Shown: positions 1 through 7,928 of the stretch, in pieces | How the letters are laid out: every line of letters starts with the position of its first letter | How positions within the stretch are numbered: position 1 is the stretch's first letter | Virus record (IMG/VR): IMGVR_UViG_3300048837_002318 | Span: 1 to 21,669 of that record | From: a virus | Reading direction: 5' to 3' (one strand) | DNA: 21,669 nucleotides | Translations under genes and position numbers: made by a program | The notes under the pieces: generated by a model | What the model was told of the DNA's origin: nothing | Database searches by the model: none | Seen by the model: the letters and a program-made list of their open reading frames with translations, nothing else

Positions 1-348
1 CACCGAGCCGAAGGTGAGGACATGCTCGTTTTCCTTTTCTGACGGCGACTGGTTGCGGTCGCTCCATGTGAGCGGGATCGCCACCGCCTGCCGGAAATCG
101 CCGGTCGGGTTCAGCATGGTCATCTGCTGGCCCTTGCTGGGCGGCGTATGCAGTTTCAAGTCGCCGGCGGCTTGCGCATAGGGCACCCAGGGTCCGATGA
201 ACGGCGCGCCGTCATCGCCTTCGCCAAGGCGGATGCGCAGGCGCTGCTTTTTGGCGTCGACCTCTTCGACTGTGCCGTGGCGCATCATGTTGGCGAACCG
301 GCGCTCCAGTTCGGCAATTCGCACCACGAGTTCAGCAAGCTCGCGCAT
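1..348 (-). CDS. Phage baseplate assembly protein V (partial, 3' end outside window)
   Basis: The 116 visible codons start at the ATG at 348 and run off the left edge, so the C-terminus is missing. The N-terminus is a short helix (MRELAELVVRIAELERRF), followed by an OB-fold-like segment with HGTVEEVDAKKQRLRIRLG, GPWVPYAQ and PPSKGQQMTMLNPTGDF. This order is typical of GpV/gp45 baseplate spike proteins of Mu- and P2-like phages, which form the central membrane-piercing spike. The gene follows the upstream phage gene by 9 bp in the same direction, and an AAGG lies about 7 nt before the start. It implies a contractile-tail baseplate module to the left of the window. The family call is good; the exact subfamily cannot be fixed without the C-terminus. 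Confidence 0.85.
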   Translation of the reverse strand, partial: MRELAELVVRIAELERRFANMMRHGTVEEVDAKKQRLRIRLGEGDDGAPFIGPWVPYAQAAGDLKLHTPPSKGQQMTMLNPTGDFRQAVAIPLTWSDRNQSPSEKENEHVLTFGSV

Positions 349-357
349 CGCTTAGCC

Positions 358-1167
358 TTAAGGCTCCTGCGGTCCGAGCGCGTCGTTCGCGCTGTCCGCA
401 TTTGCCTCGAACCCACCGCCCGGAAACTTCAGCGTGGCGCCTGCGACCGGAGGCGCGATTTCGACCGGCGTCGGGTCTTCGACGATCTGGCCAAGCCCAA
501 TGCCCCGAATACCCGTCAGCCCCAGCGCGACCCGGGCCTGCTGCCAGTCTGGAATGACCGTGCCGGCAATGAGCTGCCGCCAATATCGCGCCATATCGGC
601 GAGTTCGACGTCAGCCTCCATGGTCGTCAGGAGATCGGCCCAAACCCCCGCAGGCTCAGCGCCGGGGATCGGCTCGGCGATCGGCTCCACTTTATATACG
701 GCACGCAGCAGCGCCTGGCGGCGGCCCTTGTCGGCGATGGCGCCGCGGTCCCATTCGCAGAAATCCTGCGGTCCAGACCGAAACCAGAGCCTGCGAAACA
801 GCGCAGGCCAAACCGATGTCTCGGCAAGGAGAACCTTCTCAACCTCGTAAGCGAGACTTCGCAGATACACCTCGTTGCCTTCATCCGAGGCCGGAATCCG
901 GATCTCGGTCTCGCCGGCATCGACGGTCACTGCCTGCGCCACGAACATGTCGACCGACAGTTCGATGACTTGCGGCGCGCTGAACAGCTCACGTCCCGTA
1001 ACTTGCCGCTTGCCGCTGTCGCAGTAGATGACAATCACGGGCGCACCCTGGTCGCGCAGCGCATCGAAGGGCTCCACGGCGCTGTCGAACACGGCCTCGC
1101 CTACAGAGGTCCTGCCCTTGAGGGATCGCAGCGCCGTGATCTTGATGGCCGCAACCGCAAGGCTCAC
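358..1167 (-). CDS. Phage structural-region protein of unknown function (269 aa)
   Basis: I do not recognise this family. The start is a GTG at 1167 that overlaps the upstream stop (GTGA), a strong sign of translational coupling to the connector-like protein. The protein is soluble, with no signal peptide or membrane segment. An N-terminal stretch MSLAVAAIKITALRSLKGRT is followed by a beta-rich part ending QGAPVIVIYCDSG, then a helical middle containing LAYEVEKVLLAETSVWPALFRRL, and a proline/glycine-rich tail. Its place between the head-tail connector gene and baseplate V suggests a tail-terminator, tail-completion or minor tail role, but that is inference from position only. Confidence 0.7.
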   Translation of the reverse strand: MSLAVAAIKITALRSLKGRTSVGEAVFDSAVEPFDALRDQGAPVIVIYCDSGKRQVTGRELFSAPQVIELSVDMFVAQAVTVDAGETEIRIPASDEGNEVYLRSLAYEVEKVLLAETSVWPALFRRLWFRSGPQDFCEWDRGAIADKGRRQALLRAVYKVEPIAEPIPGAEPAGVWADLLTTMEADVELADMARYWRQLIAGTVIPDWQQARVALGLTGIRGIGLGQIVEDPTPVEIAPPVAGATLKFPGGGFEANADSANDALGPQEP

Positions 1168-1559
1168 GTCACATTCCTCACCAGTGATAGAAGGACACGG
1201 GCGAGACCATCGCTTTCCACGACCGTGATCTCGAAGGCCGGGTAGTCAGGGCGATCGAGCAGGATCACGCGATCACCGACCTTTGGCCACTCGCCGCCAA
1301 GCCTCATCGCATCGATGCTGGCCACAGTGTCGGCCATCACAATGGCCCGGTCGAAATCGCGCCCCACCGCATTCTGGACCGTGCGCTTGCGATCCGGCCT
1401 CTCGGTGATGATCGCGAGCACCTGCCGCTCGGAGTGATCCGGATCGGACACAGCTTCCGCATAACCGCCCGGCCGCATCGGCACGAGGCGCACGGTCTCG
1501 GCGAAGGCGCGATCGAGCGCTGGTTGGCGCGCGGTCCAGGCTTCTAAAAATTGCGACAT
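1164..1559 (-). CDS. Head-tail joining protein, FII-like
   Basis: A 131-aa soluble protein directly downstream of the major capsid gene, where lambda-type phages keep the head-completion and tail-attachment proteins. The C-terminal half (about residues 92-128) has the pattern GDRVILLDRPDYPAFEITVV followed by DGLARVLLSLVR, a compact beta-barrel signature common to FII/gp17-like head-tail connectors. The central part has IITERPDRK and an alanine-rich helix. The start is ATG at 1559, 34 bp after the capsid stop, with no clear Shine-Dalgarno sequence. The stop overlaps the next gene start. The connector role rests on this pattern plus position and is moderate in certainty. Confidence 0.6.
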   Translation of the reverse strand: MSQFLEAWTARQPALDRAFAETVRLVPMRPGGYAEAVSDPDHSERQVLAIITERPDRKRTVQNAVGRDFDRAIVMADTVASIDAMRLGGEWPKVGDRVILLDRPDYPAFEITVVESDGLARVLLSLVRNVT

Positions 1560-1593
1560 CGGGCGGGCGCAGCTGTGCGCTCATTCCACTTGT

Positions 1594-2622
1594 CTAATGA
1601 TGCACGCCCTTGATCAGTGCCCGCGGGCGCAGGCACAGCGACAGAGGATTGGTTTGCATCTCAAGCCTCACCGACTTGTTATTGTCGGACGGAATCGCCT
1701 TGGCGTAGCGCGGCAGGCCAAGCGTATTCACCGTCTCGATATAGTCCGCCGGCGCAAAGAAGGTCTTGAACAGGTTTGGTGTGCCGAGCGGAAAGAAATG
1801 CGCTTCGTTCGTGTCGATGAACGGGGTGATGGTGTCGCCCGTATCGGTGCCGCCACCAATCCAGCCACGGTAATTCTCGAAGGTAATGCCGCCATATTTA
1901 AGGGTCGAGAACACCACGCCCTCGCGCAATCGGACGCCCTCCTGGTAGCGATAGGTATCGCGCACCTCGGCATGCTCGATCAGATCGTCCCAGAAGGTGT
2001 CGCCGCAGAGCGCATATACGCTGGTGAAGGCAACGCCACCCAGCGTCTGCGCCATGGTGCGAACGAGTTGGCTGCACTTCTTGCGCACAGCCGTATTGGC
2101 ACTGCCGAGGGCGAAATTGACCGGCGTGACCGCGGTGACGCCGAATTCCGAGTAGAGGTCGTAGATCGTGTTGCCGTCGCGGTCGACGATCAAACCCTTG
2201 ATGGCGCCGACCCGCTGGAATTCGGTCGTGACATCGAGCTGGGCTGTGAACATCTCCATGCGGCCTGCGAGATAGGTCTCGACAGACCGGGACTGCATTT
2301 GCGGCCCAAACTCGCGGACATTCTGCACTTCCTCGGCCAGCACATTGTCGTCGAGTTGATAATGCGGGACTTTCAGGACCCGGGCGCGGCGCAAGGGTTT
2401 AGGACGGGTCTCGCCGGGGCCGCCACGCGGCGTCGGATTGACCAGCGTCAGGATTCCGGCCTGCTCTTCGATCGCGATCGAGGTTGTCGGCACGGGCGCT
2501 TCATTGAAAAGCCCCAGCGAACCGAGCCGACCGGGCACGAAGGGAAGCTTGTTGATCGAGTCGGTCAGCGACACAAAGTTGAAGGCGTCGTTGTTAAAGA
2601 CGTCGAGGATCTGTTCCATCAT
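1594..2622 (-). CDS. Phage major capsid protein, lambda gpE family
   Basis: A 342-aa protein, the usual length for lambda-type E capsid proteins. It begins MMEQILDVFNNDAFNFVSLT, then has the family's early beta region (TSIAIEEQAGILTLVNPTPRG), the extended arm (RARVLKVPHYQLDDNVLAEE) and the central domain containing RVGAIKGLIVDRDGNTIYDL. The C-terminal region has FFPLGTPNLFKTFFAPADYI and QTNPLSLCLRP, also typical of E. It forms the icosahedral shell and is bound by gpD, encoded immediately upstream. AGGA lies close to the first of two tandem ATGs (2622, 2619); the second has the better spacing. It looks intact. Confidence 0.93.
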   Translation of the reverse strand: MMEQILDVFNNDAFNFVSLTDSINKLPFVPGRLGSLGLFNEAPVPTTSIAIEEQAGILTLVNPTPRGGPGETRPKPLRRARVLKVPHYQLDDNVLAEEVQNVREFGPQMQSRSVETYLAGRMEMFTAQLDVTTEFQRVGAIKGLIVDRDGNTIYDLYSEFGVTAVTPVNFALGSANTAVRKKCSQLVRTMAQTLGGVAFTSVYALCGDTFWDDLIEHAEVRDTYRYQEGVRLREGVVFSTLKYGGITFENYRGWIGGGTDTGDTITPFIDTNEAHFFPLGTPNLFKTFFAPADYIETVNTLGLPRYAKAIPSDNNKSVRLEMQTNPLSLCLRPRALIKGVHH

Positions 2623-2644
2623 CTATTCCTTGCGTTCCCGACCC

Positions 2645-3019
2645 TCAGCGTACCACGATGCCGGCGGCGCGCAGCTGATCCCACTTGGTTGATTTCTTGG
2701 GGTCGTCATCGACCGTGGCCTCGTAGCGAAGCCCGTGGCGGCTGACTTCCGCATGGCGCATCACGCCGACGGCGACCACATCTGAGGCTGTCGCATCGAC
2801 CTGGCCGACCAGGATGGCCGATGCTGTTTCCGAGCCATCAGCTGCGTTTTCCGGCGATGGCACAAATTTGCGGCTTGCGATCACCTGGCCGAGCACGGTG
2901 CCGGGTAAAAGCTTCCCAGCGCCCGAGGCAATCACGATTTGGTCGCGCGACAGCCGCCCCTCTGCATCTTCGGAAAGAATGAAGTTGCCGTCATGGGGGC
3001 TCTCATAGAGCACGGTCAT
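2645..3019 (-). CDS. Head decoration protein D, lambda gpD family
   Basis: The 124-aa product starts at ATG 3019 with a clear AGGAG at 3026-3030, six bases upstream. The N-terminus SPHDGNFILSEDAEGRLSRD leads into a beta-tulip core (IVIASGAGKLLPGTVLGQV, then ASAILVGQVDATASDVVAVG and MRHAEVSRHGLRY), matching the gpD-like decoration family. In lambda the protein trimerises on the expanded capsid and stabilises it. It lies 22 bp upstream of the capsid gene, in lambda D-E order. It is separated from the scaffold gene by an unrelated 860-bp moron block, so it may need its own promoter. Confidence 0.88.
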   Translation of the reverse strand: MTVLYESPHDGNFILSEDAEGRLSRDQIVIASGAGKLLPGTVLGQVIASRKFVPSPENAADGSETASAILVGQVDATASDVVAVGVMRHAEVSRHGLRYEATVDDDPKKSTKWDQLRAAGIVVR

Positions 3020-3036
3020 AAAGTTCTCCTGTTCGC

Positions 3037-3052
3037 CGCATCGATCGATGCG
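3037..3052. promoter_or_regulatory. 16-bp perfect palindrome upstream of gpD
   Basis: CGCATCGATCGATGCG is an uninterrupted palindrome lying just upstream of the gpD ribosome binding site and 18 bp from its start codon. It could be an operator for late-gene control or a chance GATC-rich palindrome in a GC-rich genome. No -35/-10 pair is convincing beside it. Confidence 0.3.
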
Positions 3053-3172
3053 CGCGCGCTCGCTGGTCTTGAAGCCGAAGCGTTATGCTTGACGAATTGG
3101 CTCGTGCCGCCGCATGAAGGGGCAGAGCATCTTGCGAGTTTTCTTGCCGCGTTGCGGGTGAGGAAATATTCG

Positions 3173-3547
3173 ATGTTAGAGCGCTGGAAGCATTGGGCGC
3201 AGCTCGTCAAGCGGGATGCACATGCCCTGTATCTTGCCGCGCGTGATCCTCGGGTCCCCTGGGTAGCCAAAACGTTGGCACTCGCTGTCGCGGCTTATGC
3301 GCTATCGCCTATTGACCTAATCCCAGATTTCATTCCCGTCTTTGGATACCTGGATGATCTGGTTATCGTGCCAGCGGGCATTGCGTTGGTAATAAGACTT
3401 GTGCCGCCCGACATCATGGCTGAACACCGCGCTATTGCGGTGGCAGCTCAAGATCGGCCGGTCAGCAGGAAAGTTGCGGCTATTATCGTCGGACTTTGGG
3501 TGCTGAGCATTGGCCTGACGCTGTGGTGGGCCAAACGATACATATAG
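3173..3547 (+). CDS. DUF1232 (YkvA-type) small membrane protein
   Basis: A 124-aa protein with the DUF1232 signature YALSPIDLIPDFIPVFGYLD at residues 42-61, preceded by a soluble N-terminal helix (MLERWKHWAQLVKRDAHALY). Hydrophobic segments at about 31-48, 61-77 and 101-119 predict two or three membrane passes. The family is widespread in bacteria and its function is unknown. I chose ATG 3173 because an AGGA lies about 8 bases upstream and the family domain starts there. The open frame further upstream runs antisense into gpD and is not credible. It is on the strand opposite the phage head genes and has bacterial rather than phage homology, so it reads as a moron. Confidence 0.85.
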   Translation: MLERWKHWAQLVKRDAHALYLAARDPRVPWVAKTLALAVAAYALSPIDLIPDFIPVFGYLDDLVIVPAGIALVIRLVPPDIMAEHRAIAVAAQDRPVSRKVAAIIVGLWVLSIGLTLWWAKRYI

Positions 3548-3570
3548 CGAACCTTAAGCCTTGGCCGAGG

Positions 3571-3589
3571 CCGTCCTCGTAGAGGACGG
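3571..3589. terminator. Hairpin between convergent moron genes (possible bidirectional terminator)
   Basis: An 8-bp perfect stem CCGTCCTC / GAGGACGG with a GTA loop lies 23 bp after the DUF1232 stop and 17 bp before the stop of the convergent gene. The position suits a shared terminator, but there is no clear T-run on either side, so intrinsic termination is uncertain. Confidence 0.45.
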
Positions 3590-3606
3590 GTTGAGAGTTC
3601 AAGTTT

Positions 3607-3822
3607 CTATCTTATTGGGAGGCCGCGGATTCTGTTGAAGATCGTGTCCTCATCCACTTCTGAAATTTCAGAGACATCAGCCGCGTGGGCCGACGAAATC
3701 TCCAGACCCAATCCCTGCCTCGGCTCTGGTTCCAACCAAGAGGAGATCGCCAACAGAGCCGCTAGCAGGGCCGGGCCTACGACCATGAAGTACGAACGAA
3801 GAGGAACCGACCGGCGTTGCAT
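3607..3822 (-). CDS. Small single-pass membrane protein, unknown function
   Basis: A 71-aa protein with a positively charged start (MQRRSVPLRS), one hydrophobic segment at about residues 11-30 (YFMVVGPALLAALLAISSWL), then a polar tail with an acidic patch (SEISEVDEDT) ending RIRGLPIR. From memory, short proteins with this arrangement are common in Bradyrhizobium and relatives. It is probably anchored in the inner membrane by its N-terminus. The motif SSAHAAD at 43-49 resembles a signal peptidase site but lies far from the hydrophobic stretch. No Shine-Dalgarno sequence is obvious. It converges on the DUF1232 gene and together they form the moron block. Confidence 0.6.
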   Translation of the reverse strand: MQRRSVPLRSYFMVVGPALLAALLAISSWLEPEPRQGLGLEISSAHAADVSEISEVDEDTIFNRIRGLPIR

Positions 3823-3879
3823 AAAGCGGAAACGCCGGCTCAGCTCCAGCGTTCCACACGACCGTGTTTCACGCCCGCC

Positions 3880-4329
3880 TTACTTGGATGCGGCAGCCAC
3901 CGCTGCTCGCCGGCGCGCGTAGACGTCTTCGGTGCTTATCACGCGTGGCGGCTGATTGGTGGTCCGCTCGCCTCCGGAGCCGAGCTTCGGCTGCGCCTCC
4001 CGCGCCATCGCTTCGTCGAGACTTCCCTTGGTCGCCGGTGATTTGGCGAGGGCCGCGAGCGCGACCTCTGCCGGGAACTCGGTGTCGAAGGCAAAGTACT
4101 GGGCAAGGTTTTCGCGGCCCTTTGCAGCTTCACTCGTCAGAATGCCTTTTATCCGCTCCCGTTCCGTCAAGACGCCCCGTTGCACACCCTCGGTAGCACC
4201 CGCTGAACGCGCTTCACTCAGTTTGGTCGCGACGTCATTGACGGCCTGGACCGGTTCCGTCGGTTCGCTAGGGGGCGTCGTTTCGCTTTCGGGCGCAGCT
4301 CCTGCGGCGGCTAGGATTACGTCTCGCAT
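3880..4329 (-). CDS. Probable capsid scaffolding protein (Nu3-position)
   Basis: A 149-aa, charged, low-complexity protein encoded 9 bp after the S49 protease gene. Its AGGAG ribosome binding site overlaps the protease stop codon, so the two are translated together. The order is a Pro/Thr/Glu-rich N-terminus (about 10-35), a helical middle (SEARSAGATEGVQRGVLTER, about 38-57) and a basic C-terminal helix ending ARRRAAVAAASK. This matches the short helical scaffolds downstream of the maturation protease in lambda-type head operons, although lambda Nu3 itself is an internal start in the protease gene. The role is inferred from position and composition. Confidence 0.6.
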   Translation of the reverse strand: MRDVILAAAGAAPESETTPPSEPTEPVQAVNDVATKLSEARSAGATEGVQRGVLTERERIKGILTSEAAKGRENLAQYFAFDTEFPAEVALAALAKSPATKGSLDEAMAREAQPKLGSGGERTTNQPPRVISTEDVYARRRAAVAAASK

Positions 4330-4338
4330 TGCTGTCTC

Positions 4339-5259
4339 CTAATGTCTGGCCTTGATCGCTTTGACGAAGCCGTCGAAGGCCTCCAGTGCATGACCGGTGG
4401 CGTCGGCAAGCCCGAGGGCCACCGCATCCCGGCCGCGATAGTCCTGCGCCTCGGTCGCCAAGGCGGCCTGCGCGGTGAAACGCGAGCCACGGTGACGCCC
4501 AACGCTCTCAGCAAACGTCTGCCGGGCCGCTTCGAGATCGCCGACCATCCGCTGGGCGACCTCGTCGGAAAGAGCTTCGAACGGGTTGCCCGCCATTTTT
4601 CGGGCGCCCGCCCGTAGCACCGTGACCTTCACACCCTGCTGCTCAAGCGCTTTCGACCAATCAGTGTGCAACGTCACCACGCCGATCGAGCCGGCGCGCC
4701 CGTGTTCGGGCATCACGATCTGGCGCGCTGCGGACGCCAGGAGGTAACCCGCAGACAGGGCGTGATCGGTCAGAATGGCTAAGGTCGGCATTTCGGCCGA
4801 CAGGCGGGCGATCAGGTCGGCGGTCTCGAAAGCGCCGGCAAGCTCGCCGCCAAAACTGTCGATCTCGAACACCGCGGCCTTAATGGCGGGGTTGCGCATG
4901 GCGCGCAGCACCTGCGCTTGCAATCCCTCATAGGAAGTCCGCCCCGACATGGCGCCGACATAAGCACCCTTGTGCACCAGCGTGCCTTCGATCGGGATTA
5001 GCGCGACCCCATCGATCGTGTCGAACATGGCTGACCCGTTGGCCTCATATCGCCGACCCGTACGAGCGCCGATACGACCAGCCAGTGGCCGGCCATCTTC
5101 AAACGCCGTATGATTGACGCGCTCGCCAGCTCCCTCCAGCACCACGCCGCCCTCGACGATCCGTCCGCCGATGCCGGCGAGCGCAGCATCCAGCTTGCCT
5201 GAATGCATCAAGAGCGGCGTGTTGAACACCCGCGCGGCCAGTTCAGGGCGCAGGATCAT
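4339..5259 (-). CDS. S49 family capsid maturation protease (gpC-like)
   Basis: A 306-aa member of the SppA/ClpP-fold S49 peptidases used by lambda-type phages to process the scaffold and portal during prohead assembly. Visible features are the core start GVALIPIEGTLVHKG (about 84-98), the oxyanion-region motif EIDSFGGEL (132-140), the nucleophile in HALSAGYLLAS with Ser169, GSIGVVTLHTDWSKALEQQG (190-209), and the general base in GARKMAGNPFEAL with Lys221. The Ser-Lys pair is intact, so it should be active. The start ATG at 5259 overlaps the upstream stop (ATGA). Length is normal for phage S49 proteins without the extra scaffold domain, which is encoded separately here. Confidence 0.92.
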   Translation of the reverse strand: MILRPELAARVFNTPLLMHSGKLDAALAGIGGRIVEGGVVLEGAGERVNHTAFEDGRPLAGRIGARTGRRYEANGSAMFDTIDGVALIPIEGTLVHKGAYVGAMSGRTSYEGLQAQVLRAMRNPAIKAAVFEIDSFGGELAGAFETADLIARLSAEMPTLAILTDHALSAGYLLASAARQIVMPEHGRAGSIGVVTLHTDWSKALEQQGVKVTVLRAGARKMAGNPFEALSDEVAQRMVGDLEAARQTFAESVGRHRGSRFTAQAALATEAQDYRGRDAVALGLADATGHALEAFDGFVKAIKARH

Positions 5260-7928
5260 GCCAGGGCCTTTTGCTGCTTGGACGGCGATTGATCGTCAGT
5301 GTCACCGGAAGGCGCGGCCTTACGATCGAACATCGCATCGGGATCAAGGCCAAGCGCAAGCATCTCCTTGCGCTCGCGGGCTCGCTGCTGAATGGTCTCG
5401 AGATAATCCTCGCCCTGTTCGGAGCATTCGCGCTCAAGCGTCGACAAACCTGCCGCTAGGCGCTCGGTCGCGGCCGTCGCCTCCTTGTGCGGATCGACCC
5501 AGCCGCGACCGGGACCGATCCATTTGGCCGCGCAATAGGCAGCCTTGGCCTGCGCAAATTCAGGCGCCCCCTTGGGCAGCGTGACGACGCCACGGTCGAT
5601 CGCTTCTTCCAGCCAGCCAGCATAGATCGGCGCCATAAAAGCTTGCGCGAAGTGCTCCTTGCGGGCGGTGAAGCCGCGCCAGACTTCGAGTAGAGCCGCG
5701 CGGGCCGAGGAATAGTTGACCTGGCCCCAGTCCATCGACAGCTGCTCATAGGTCATGCCCATGGCGGCTGCCACATTGCGCAGGCTCGCGCGCTCGAAGG
5801 CCTCGAATACGCTGTTGGGATGGTTCGGCTTGGTCAGTGTTACCTTCTCGCCCGGGAACGTAAACGCGATCTTGGCGCCACCGACATTGATCGGTGCGGC
5901 CTGGTAATAGTCGAGGCGCTGCTGCTGGTAGGCTGACAGCTCCTCGCCGCCGCCAAGCGCCGAGGCAAACTGGTCATGATCGAACGGGCTCTCGACAAAA
6001 GCCGCCATCACCGCGTTGAGGACGGCAGCCTGCAGTTCGGCCTCATCGTAGCGCCCGAGCATCCGCAACCGTTTGACGATCGGCGCCAGTACGGAGACGC
6101 CACGATACTGGCCGGCGCGGCCCGGTTCGAAGGCGTGCACCACCACCCGGCGGCCGAAGCTGGTCTCTCGCGGAATGCGCTCCCAGCTCCAGAACATCGG
6201 ATGAAACACATTCTGGTCGCCCGGATGGGCTCGACGGATATGATAGGCGAGCGGTTCGCCATGTTCGCCAAGCTCGATGCCCTGCCGGCGCCAATAGGTA
6301 TCGACCGCGTTGTAGGGATTCGATAGCCGGTCCGGATCGATCACCTGAACCGCGGTCGCGTATGGTCCGCCGCGCGGCAGCCAGAGAATCGCGGCAAGCG
6401 CCTCGCCATCCATCAGTCGATGCCGGACCCGTGCGTGCCGGCGGCAGAATTCATAGACCCGGTGCTCGGGGACTTCATCCTTCTTGCCGGGCCGAAAGCC
6501 GGAATCGATGAACGCGCGGCGGATCACAACGCCGCCGATCGGCCGCGCCAGAAGTTCGGCGAGATCGGTCCAGACCTCGCCCTGTTCGGTCGCTCCCCAA
6601 ATCTCGTTCTGCTCGATCAGCCAGCTTTCCTGGCGGGTGCCGAACCCGCGGATGACATAGACCAGCCGGTTCTTCTGGACGTCGATGCCAGCGGTGAGCA
6701 GCAAAACGCCGTCCGGAATCTCACCCGAGCGGTAAGGCAGCTTCAGACGGGCGACATCCGCCCATTCCGGCGCATCCCCGCCGGTCGGGGCCCACAATTC
6801 GCCAAAGCCGCCATTGATGACAGTCTGGACTTCTTCCTGATCGCCCGAGTTCAACGCCTCGACATAGCGGCCGGCACGCTCGCCGAACGACACGAAAGGC
6901 GACGCAAGTCCTGAGACCCAGAAGCTCAGGGTCGTGCCCTCCGGCGGATCGCCAATCACGCGGCCGTCCGGTTCGATCCGCTGTCCTGGCGCAACATAGA
7001 CGCCGTGGGCGTTCATCTCGAACTTGTGCTTCTCCTCGATGACGCCGTCACAATTGGGACATTGCAGAAAAGCGAGCCTCCGCGTCTCGATCGCGGTCGC
7101 ATCGCGCTCGATGTTCTCTTTGCCGCCCTTCGGGGTGATGTCGATCTTCGGGATAACCAGGCAATCGAACCGCGGGATGAAATAGTCCTCGCAATGCGGA
7201 CAGGGCCAGGCCCAATGGTAACGGGTCCCCCGCTGCCAAAGCTTCCAGATCGGGCTGTCGAGGCCCTCGATGTCGTCCTGCTCGACGACCTTCCAGAATT
7301 TAAGCCCCGTTGCCTCGTCTTTCTCGATCTCGACCGATCCTTCGGTCGGCGTCGACGTCACTCCGAGAGTAAAGTCGGCGTGGGTATCGCCGCGAACCTC
7401 AAGGAGGCGTACGGGGTCACCCTCGCCCTTGATGTTCTTGGCCATGCCGTCGCGTTCATCGACGATGGCGAGACCTGCCGGATCCGACTTGAGCTGGTTC
7501 GCAGAGCCTGCCCAGGCCAGACGCACCGGCACGCCGGAGACGATCTTGCGCGTCTTCTTGTTCTTCTTGCCGCGCGCCAGCTTGATCGACAGGCTCGGCG
7601 ATCGGTTGAGCGCATCGTCGAACCGCGGCTCGAACTGGTCCGTCACGAAATTTCGGTCGGGGCCTGCATAGATGATCGGCACCGGACGCTGATCGAGCCG
7701 CGACAGAATCACATCGATAACAGAATCGGTTTTGCCCATCTGGCCGCCACAGACGAACACCACGGTATTGTAGCGCGCGTCCTCAAAGGCCCGCATGAAC
7801 GGGATCATATAAGGGGTCAGCGCCGGGTCCTTCGGCCCGGGCCGGCCCGATGAGAGCGGATAGACCCGGTTCTCGCGCGCCCACTGGTCAGTCGATACCT
7901 TCCTCGTCGGGCGCAGGATCCTCGTCAC
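5256..7928 (-). CDS. Fused terminase large subunit (GpA) - portal protein (gpB), probable in-frame deletion product
   Basis: One open frame of 890 codons from GTG 7928. An ATG at 7988 is an alternative; I prefer 7928 because family similarity begins at TRILRPTRKVSTDQW and overlap with TerS is smaller. Residues 1-505 are a GpA-type terminase: Walker A-like GGQMGKT (61-67), Walker B LAIVDERD (153-160), two CxxC pairs (Cys243/246, 290/293), and the first nuclease acids in GIDVQKN (Asp416) and AFIDSGFR (Asp475). After VYEFCRRHARVR the sequence becomes a lambda-type portal: MDGEALAAILWLPRG, DPDRLSNPYN, RGVSVLAPIVKRL, NAVMAAFVESP, and a late TYEQLSMDWGQVNYSSARAA. The terminase C-terminus, any gpW gene and the portal N-terminus are absent. 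Translation is coupled to the protease gene (ATGA). Packaging and portal function are both probably lost. Confidence 0.88.
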   Translation of the reverse strand: MTRILRPTRKVSTDQWARENRVYPLSSGRPGPKDPALTPYMIPFMRAFEDARYNTVVFVCGGQMGKTDSVIDVILSRLDQRPVPIIYAGPDRNFVTDQFEPRFDDALNRSPSLSIKLARGKKNKKTRKIVSGVPVRLAWAGSANQLKSDPAGLAIVDERDGMAKNIKGEGDPVRLLEVRGDTHADFTLGVTSTPTEGSVEIEKDEATGLKFWKVVEQDDIEGLDSPIWKLWQRGTRYHWAWPCPHCEDYFIPRFDCLVIPKIDITPKGGKENIERDATAIETRRLAFLQCPNCDGVIEEKHKFEMNAHGVYVAPGQRIEPDGRVIGDPPEGTTLSFWVSGLASPFVSFGERAGRYVEALNSGDQEEVQTVINGGFGELWAPTGGDAPEWADVARLKLPYRSGEIPDGVLLLTAGIDVQKNRLVYVIRGFGTRQESWLIEQNEIWGATEQGEVWTDLAELLARPIGGVVIRRAFIDSGFRPGKKDEVPEHRVYEFCRRHARVRHRLMDGEALAAILWLPRGGPYATAVQVIDPDRLSNPYNAVDTYWRRQGIELGEHGEPLAYHIRRAHPGDQNVFHPMFWSWERIPRETSFGRRVVVHAFEPGRAGQYRGVSVLAPIVKRLRMLGRYDEAELQAAVLNAVMAAFVESPFDHDQFASALGGGEELSAYQQQRLDYYQAAPINVGGAKIAFTFPGEKVTLTKPNHPNSVFEAFERASLRNVAAAMGMTYEQLSMDWGQVNYSSARAALLEVWRGFTARKEHFAQAFMAPIYAGWLEEAIDRGVVTLPKGAPEFAQAKAAYCAAKWIGPGRGWVDPHKEATAATERLAAGLSTLERECSEQGEDYLETIQQRARERKEMLALGLDPDAMFDRKAAPSGDTDDQSPSKQQKALA
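6405..6435 (-). other. Junction between terminase and portal sequence
   Basis: Reading leftward, the last clearly terminase-like residues are FCRRHARVR and the first clearly portal-like residues are LMDGEALA. The switch therefore lies within about 30 bp. No stop, frameshift or insertion sequence marks it. Short CGGCA-like words on both sides could have served as microhomology, but this cannot be shown without an intact relative. Confidence 0.7.

Noticed and set aside
148-1245. Plus-strand open frame (365 codons) at the left end
   Set aside because: It is antisense to baseplate V and two other phage genes, with arginine-rich shadow composition.
1597-2745. Plus-strand open frame (382 codons) opposite the capsid gene
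   Set aside because: The minus strand encodes a clear gpE capsid protein; the plus product has no family signature.
2939-3172. N-terminal extension of the DUF1232 gene
   Set aside because: The extension runs antisense into gpD and has no ribosome binding site, while ATG 3173 has one and fits the domain start.
6380-6460. Frameshift or stop separating terminase and portal
   Set aside because: The frame is continuous through the junction in the given sequence; there is no stop to explain by sequencing error.
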